DNA of 64,000 nucleotides, from contig JAFDVL010000095.1 of the NCBI GenBank assembly GCA_018268995.1, forward strand, positions 1 through 64,000, written 5' to 3'. This stretch comes from Acidobacteriota bacterium. Lineage in GTDB: Bacteria; Acidobacteriota; Blastocatellia; RBC074. The stretch's first letter is position 1. Every line of letters begins with the position of its first letter. The position numbers and the translations under genes are program-made. Shown here one piece after another: positions 61,601 to 64,000 of this stretch. The notes below the pieces were generated by a model. It was given only the letters and a program-made list of their open reading frames with translations. It searched no databases and was not told where the DNA came from.

Positions 61601-63036
61601 CAAACGTTGTGGCCCGTGACACGCGTTCCGGCGGGGCCATCGCCCACATCCAACGGCGCGAGGCTTGTGTTGTTCGCGGCGTCTTTTAAGTAATTCGTGG
61701 GCCGGAGCGATTCATACATCATGTTGCGCATCCGGCGCAGATGCTGTTTGTTTTCGACGACGTAACCGTTCTGCATCGGAATCGCTGGCCCCCACACTCC
61801 CGATTGCGTATGGCAGCTCATACAATGCGTGCCCATCAGATTGCCGGTGTCACGAATGCGTCGTTCGACCGAAGCGCCGCGCGGACGATTCGCCAGCCAC
61901 GAATCCACTTGGCCGAGATGATCGTACATCGCTTGTCGCACCGCCAAACGCGGGTCGGTGTACGGCGCAGGCTTCAGCAACCGCATCTCTACTTCGTAGC
62001 CGGGCGCGTTCGCTTCCGTGCGGACAAAATAGGTTTTGCCGGGGTGCAGCAATCGGACGATGGCAGCGCGATGGCCTTCGTTTTGTTGGTGTGTGCGTTC
62101 GTTTTCGTTGCGGCCTTCGGTGTATTCGACCAGCTTGCCGGATTCGAGCGCGTAGAAGCGCAGTTGCGCGGCTAACGTGTGATCGGGAATCGCCAAATCC
62201 ATCGTCAGCAATTTCGTTTCGGAGCCGTTGTAGGTCAGCTTGAACCAATCATCGCCGGACTGTCCGACTTTGCCGTTATCGAAATATTCGATGTCATCGG
62301 CGCTGCCGGAAATGCGCAGCACTTGCACGCCGTCGGCATCGGCTTTGCCGTTGAATTCGACGGGCTGTGCTTGTTCAGGCGTATCGTTTGGCTCCTGCTC
62401 GACGAACATTCCTGTGGTTGCACTGTCGCGCAAATCGAGTGGATTGATAGCCACATTAAGCGCAACGGCTTTGCCTGCGGGCCACGGCGTTTGCTGGGGG
62501 AATTGCATCGCATTCGGTGCGGCACCTTCTTCGCGCCAGCGCGTACCTTCAAAAGGAGTCGTTTCATGTTCGAGCGGGACAATTTCTAAGGCGTATGTGC
62601 CTGCCACTGGGGCGCGGTAAACTTGATAGACATCAGGATCAAGCGCATGCAATGTTTTTTGCCAATCGGCAGTTGGCTTGGTGTAAATGCCAAATGCGTC
62701 GGTTGTGCGTTGAATTGTTGTCGTGGCAAGGGCTTCTGTTCCACTTGATTGTATCAAGCGCCACCGAACCCCAACCCGACCATGCGTCGGCAAGGAAGAC
62801 GGGCGAGGCAGGCTCACGGCAACCTCAAACGTTTCGCCCTGCTGCAAGTCCAGGCGCTTTTCCCAAGCACTGGAAAATTGCAAAGTGGTTTTGAACGGAA
62901 CTAATTTCGGAATGCTGGCAGCGCGTTGGTAAACGGCTTCGCTCTGATTGCTCCAGATGAGCGCGGCAACCAACCCTGAACAAATCAACGCCAACATGGC
63001 TCGCCAACGTTTGATGTGCAACGGACGTATAGGCAT
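58615..63036 (-). CDS. Giant exported diheme protein with PPC-like, terpenoid-cyclase-like and HEAT regions
   Basis: 1473 aa. An N-terminal signal/anchor (MLALICSGLVAALIWS) follows a basic start. A PPC-like region near 220-330 includes EQEPNDTPEQAQPVEF. Two heme c sites are present: CMSCH at 405-409 and CMKCH at 1371-1375, nearly a thousand residues apart. A Pro-rich spacer lies at about 590-620. An alpha-toroid (squalene cyclase/prenyltransferase-like) region follows with IQNPDGSWGFDPG and PTALAVIAFQAMG, then HEAT-like repeats from about 790 (VRRWAAMAFGSVHHARGVPS). I know no characterised protein with this order. It is periplasmic or surface-attached. No cytochrome maturation or oxidase gene is adjacent. 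Confidence 0.85.
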   Translation of the reverse strand: MPIRPLHIKRWRAMLALICSGLVAALIWSNQSEAVYQRAASIPKLVPFKTTLQFSSAWEKRLDLQQGETFEVAVSLPRPSSLPTHGRVGVRWRLIQSSGTEALATTTIQRTTDAFGIYTKPTADWQKTLHALDPDVYQVYRAPVAGTYALEIVPLEHETTPFEGTRWREEGAAPNAMQFPQQTPWPAGKAVALNVAINPLDLRDSATTGMFVEQEPNDTPEQAQPVEFNGKADADGVQVLRISGSADDIEYFDNGKVGQSGDDWFKLTYNGSETKLLTMDLAIPDHTLAAQLRFYALESGKLVEYTEGRNENERTHQQNEGHRAAIVRLLHPGKTYFVRTEANAPGYEVEMRLLKPAPYTDPRLAVRQAMYDHLGQVDSWLANRPRGASVERRIRDTGNLMGTHCMSCHTQSGVWGPAIPMQNGYVVENKQHLRRMRNMMYESLRPTNYLKDAANNTSLAPLDVGDGPAGTRVTGHNVCTAELVMPARKLHSTQAIRAANHVLQTADPSGINAAGPGSNVGQSVVYNYAGEILRTAYDRTGHPRYLAAIEEKAEKMLAVIPRYSDDLSHRIEFFKRFFPQDYIAQNQKASDKQKTLPAEPPPPPEPKPDANGKKEPPPARFPDYKLLSAADAAKLWQRIQEQLPKDEARLRAIQNPDGSWGFDPGKADGDKWKTDGQFDPAPTALAVIAFQAMGRSKDDPAVARGIQALLKTQFPHGRWNKNALTGFVTTAYALHALSRYFPATPVKLNRADFTAKPGESLSASIARVRNLSYTDEAAFVDLMIQSASHSNAHVRRWAAMAFGSVHHARGVPSLVRLMGDSVKMVRDAAAWAMEQTLLDDVGFDAVFTAYNTGGDITRESVLKALGMRADAVMPTPRFPHQRLTALLAKALNDDSAPGVRAWATKAAWQWWVWNPPTRETLNQAWVKKLLAPEQNALVENAFRYQSHALFIATGHKANGSEEHQYKELTPLFNTLEAKLDDATLPAATKDLLARRLVAIAATYYNTSGGDGGPGQMGYIQAGSTELMGKAAMHLWSKTNAADIPELRLILEGSANVAYQPLQDKIIDYSTAGPEVLRTIAAAAVSDPTAVTLPAVQEKIEPLVEQILRGALDYDRRQTLAQPVLKLFSRAKWAVPKTVEQRELLYRLLIPKFKAEPSSAELNNILEAAAAAVRPMGLPDADWYVADRMGAMLATNSDLHTENLLRFIPGTTKNPMIAHFWLPSVSWVMSFNDEIPEIGATKQPQLSPELAAARARAVELYLQMLKPDTPVMSRNIALRLANTTALRQNTTVQAALREMKDDAARSALRYADEQTFLTDLRAAIKTEPLAANLKDAKGKPNLTPQFLASFRYFSDHVAPELNRDQRMDTMSCMKCHAVPGRVPSLELEAPNGNGYWSVAKMLKNYLLLQQRVNLPDIETSKLLRKPLNVQTGKEDGHQGGRRFAPNERPYQIIRRWVLDQPRVQQSLSVQIGSR

Positions 63037-63220
63037 AATTCCTCGCTTGAGATTGACAGGTTCGTAAATTGAAAGTACAGATTTCCTTTAGCGCCCGTAT
63101 CCTAAAGCAATTGAAGCATCATAGACAAGATATGGACGGTTCATTGGATGGCTGTGGCGAATTTACGCTGATCTGGGATGATCAGTATGACATTGAAATC
63201 ACTCTATTTCCTGCCTGATT
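63037..63220. other. Divergent intergenic region
   Basis: 184 bp between the diheme giant and the last gene. No repeat or clear promoter was found. Confidence 0.5.
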
Positions 63221-64000
63221 ATGAAGAAAACTACTTCCCCTGCAATCAGTTTTTTGGTCTTGTTTTTCCTGTTATTTGTTTCTGCTCAACCCACAGAGGC
63301 GCGTGTGACTCGCATCGTAATTGAGCAAAAACAATCGCCTGCCTTTGAGGGCAGGGTTTTCGGTAACATTGGGCAATACGAAATCCTGACAGGGAAGGCG
63401 TTTGGCGAGCTTGACCCGAAAGACCCGCACAATACGATCATCACCGACATTCAGTTTGCCCCGCGCAATTCTCGCGGGATGGTCGAATACGTGGCGACGT
63501 TCACACTGGTAAAGCCGATGGATTTGGCGAAGGCAAATGGCGTGATGCTGTACGCTGTGCCGAACCGAAGCAACCGGATTTCGATTCCAGCCTTTAGCGT
63601 CGTGGGCGAATCTGGGGATGAATTTTTTCTGAAGCGCGGGTACATTGTTTTGCACAGTGGCTGGCAAGGCGACATTCCGCCGCGATCCGGGGCCGAAACA
63701 ATCACCGTTCCGATTGCAAAAAATCCCGACGGTTCCAGCATCATTGGCACCGCGCTGGCACGCTTCAGCAATATGCCAGCAGGGACGAATACTTTGCTGC
63801 TGCCTGTCGCACATGAAGCCGCGAGCCTGGACACGACGAAGGCCACATTGACGAAGCGAGTATCGGAGGAGGGCGCGGTCATTCCGATTGCAAGCAGTGA
63901 TTGGGCCTTTGGCGATTGTGGCAAAACGCCCTTTCCCGGCACGCCGGATGGCAACAAGGTTTGCCTGAAAGGCGGCTTTGATCCGGCCTATTTGTACGAA
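63221..64000 (+). CDS. Secreted alpha/beta-hydrolase-domain protein, C-terminus cut by window end
   Basis: 260 codons, open to the window edge. A clear signal peptide (ISFLVLFFLLFVSAQP) is followed by VTRIVIEQKQSPAFEGRVFG and GNIGQYEILTGKAFGELDP. The pattern IGQYE-x-x-x-G-x-A-x-GE-x-DP followed by NRGN-like SNRISIPAFS and LKRGYIVLHSGWQGDI is typical of the large alpha/beta hydrolase-domain family of Acidobacteria and Proteobacteria (PF20091-like). The catalytic part lies beyond the window. The first ATG after the hydrophobic n-region (MKKTT) is the obvious start, though its ribosome site is weak. Confidence 0.82.
   Translation, partial: MKKTTSPAISFLVLFFLLFVSAQPTEARVTRIVIEQKQSPAFEGRVFGNIGQYEILTGKAFGELDPKDPHNTIITDIQFAPRNSRGMVEYVATFTLVKPMDLAKANGVMLYAVPNRSNRISIPAFSVVGESGDEFFLKRGYIVLHSGWQGDIPPRSGAETITVPIAKNPDGSSIIGTALARFSNMPAGTNTLLLPVAHEAASLDTTKATLTKRVSEEGAVIPIASSDWAFGDCGKTPFPGTPDGNKVCLKGGFDPAYLYE

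Overview
This is a 64 kb window of moderate GC content from a bacterial chromosome, most likely an Acidobacteriota of the Blastocatellia type. The evidence is indirect but consistent. Two giant secreted proteins end in the Solibacter-type C-terminal domain (TIGR03437 family) and carry BACON, FG-GAP/VCBS, MBG and Ig-like modules. There is an ECF sigma factor (TIGR02999-like) next to a Ser/Thr kinase with WD40 repeats, and a sigma-like/anti-sigma-like pair whose N-terminal module I know mainly from Acidobacteria. KdsB and the CzcCBA tripartite pump indicate an outer membrane. I see no rRNA, tRNA, CRISPR array, prophage or transposase gene.

Layout. 0-7.5 kb: methylthioadenosine phosphorylase (cut by the window start), a lipoprotein PPIase, a MeaB GTPase fused to methylmalonyl-CoA epimerase, a GNAT acetyltransferase, a Gfo/Idh/MocA oxidoreductase, a 0.6 kb non-coding region with a duplicated two-hairpin element, and a GAF-AAA-FIS sigma-54 activator. 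8-16 kb: a secreted HExxH metalloprotease-like protein, a zinc-ribbon membrane protein, then a minus-strand run (membrane protein, glycerol kinase, YdcF-like, DUF2809, YdjM-like, alpha/beta hydrolase) and a CPA2-type antiporter. 16-25.5 kb: ECF sigma factor plus kinase-WD40 gene, divergent from two exported beta-propeller-type proteins. 25.5-34 kb: class I fructose-bisphosphate aldolase, a hydrolase, an orphan NRPS-like protein (condensation, truncated adenylation, epimerization-like, no carrier domain), the sigma-like/anti-sigma-like pair and a small coiled-coil protein. 34-39.3 kb: a small membrane protein and a PP2C phosphatase sharing a transmembrane module, a Cys/Met-metabolism PLP enzyme, a degenerate transpeptidase-like lipoprotein, KdsB, and a second small coiled-coil protein. 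39.5-47.5 kb: a czcCBA heavy-metal efflux operon and an acyl-CoA ligase. 47.5-64 kb: a 2455-residue MBG-repeat surface protein, a Doc/Fic toxin-antitoxin-like pair coupled to an AtuA-like/deacetylase/NUDIX operon, a 1473-residue exported diheme HEAT protein, and the start of a secreted alpha/beta-hydrolase-domain protein.

The most striking non-coding feature is the number of long imperfect inverted repeats at gene junctions (662-743, 11162-11234, 11896-11943, 33975-34089, 42639-42762, 45525-45645, 47484-47550), plus the duplicated element at 5367-5895 with a compensatory base change and one inverted repeat read in frame inside the kinase activation segment (18403-18518). The best candidates for undescribed biology are the duplicated structured element, the carrier-less NRPS-like protein, the in-frame palindromic insertion, the diheme giant, and the Doc variant with a non-Phd partner. 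All positions and motifs come from reading the sequence. Family names come from remembered motif patterns, without any database search.
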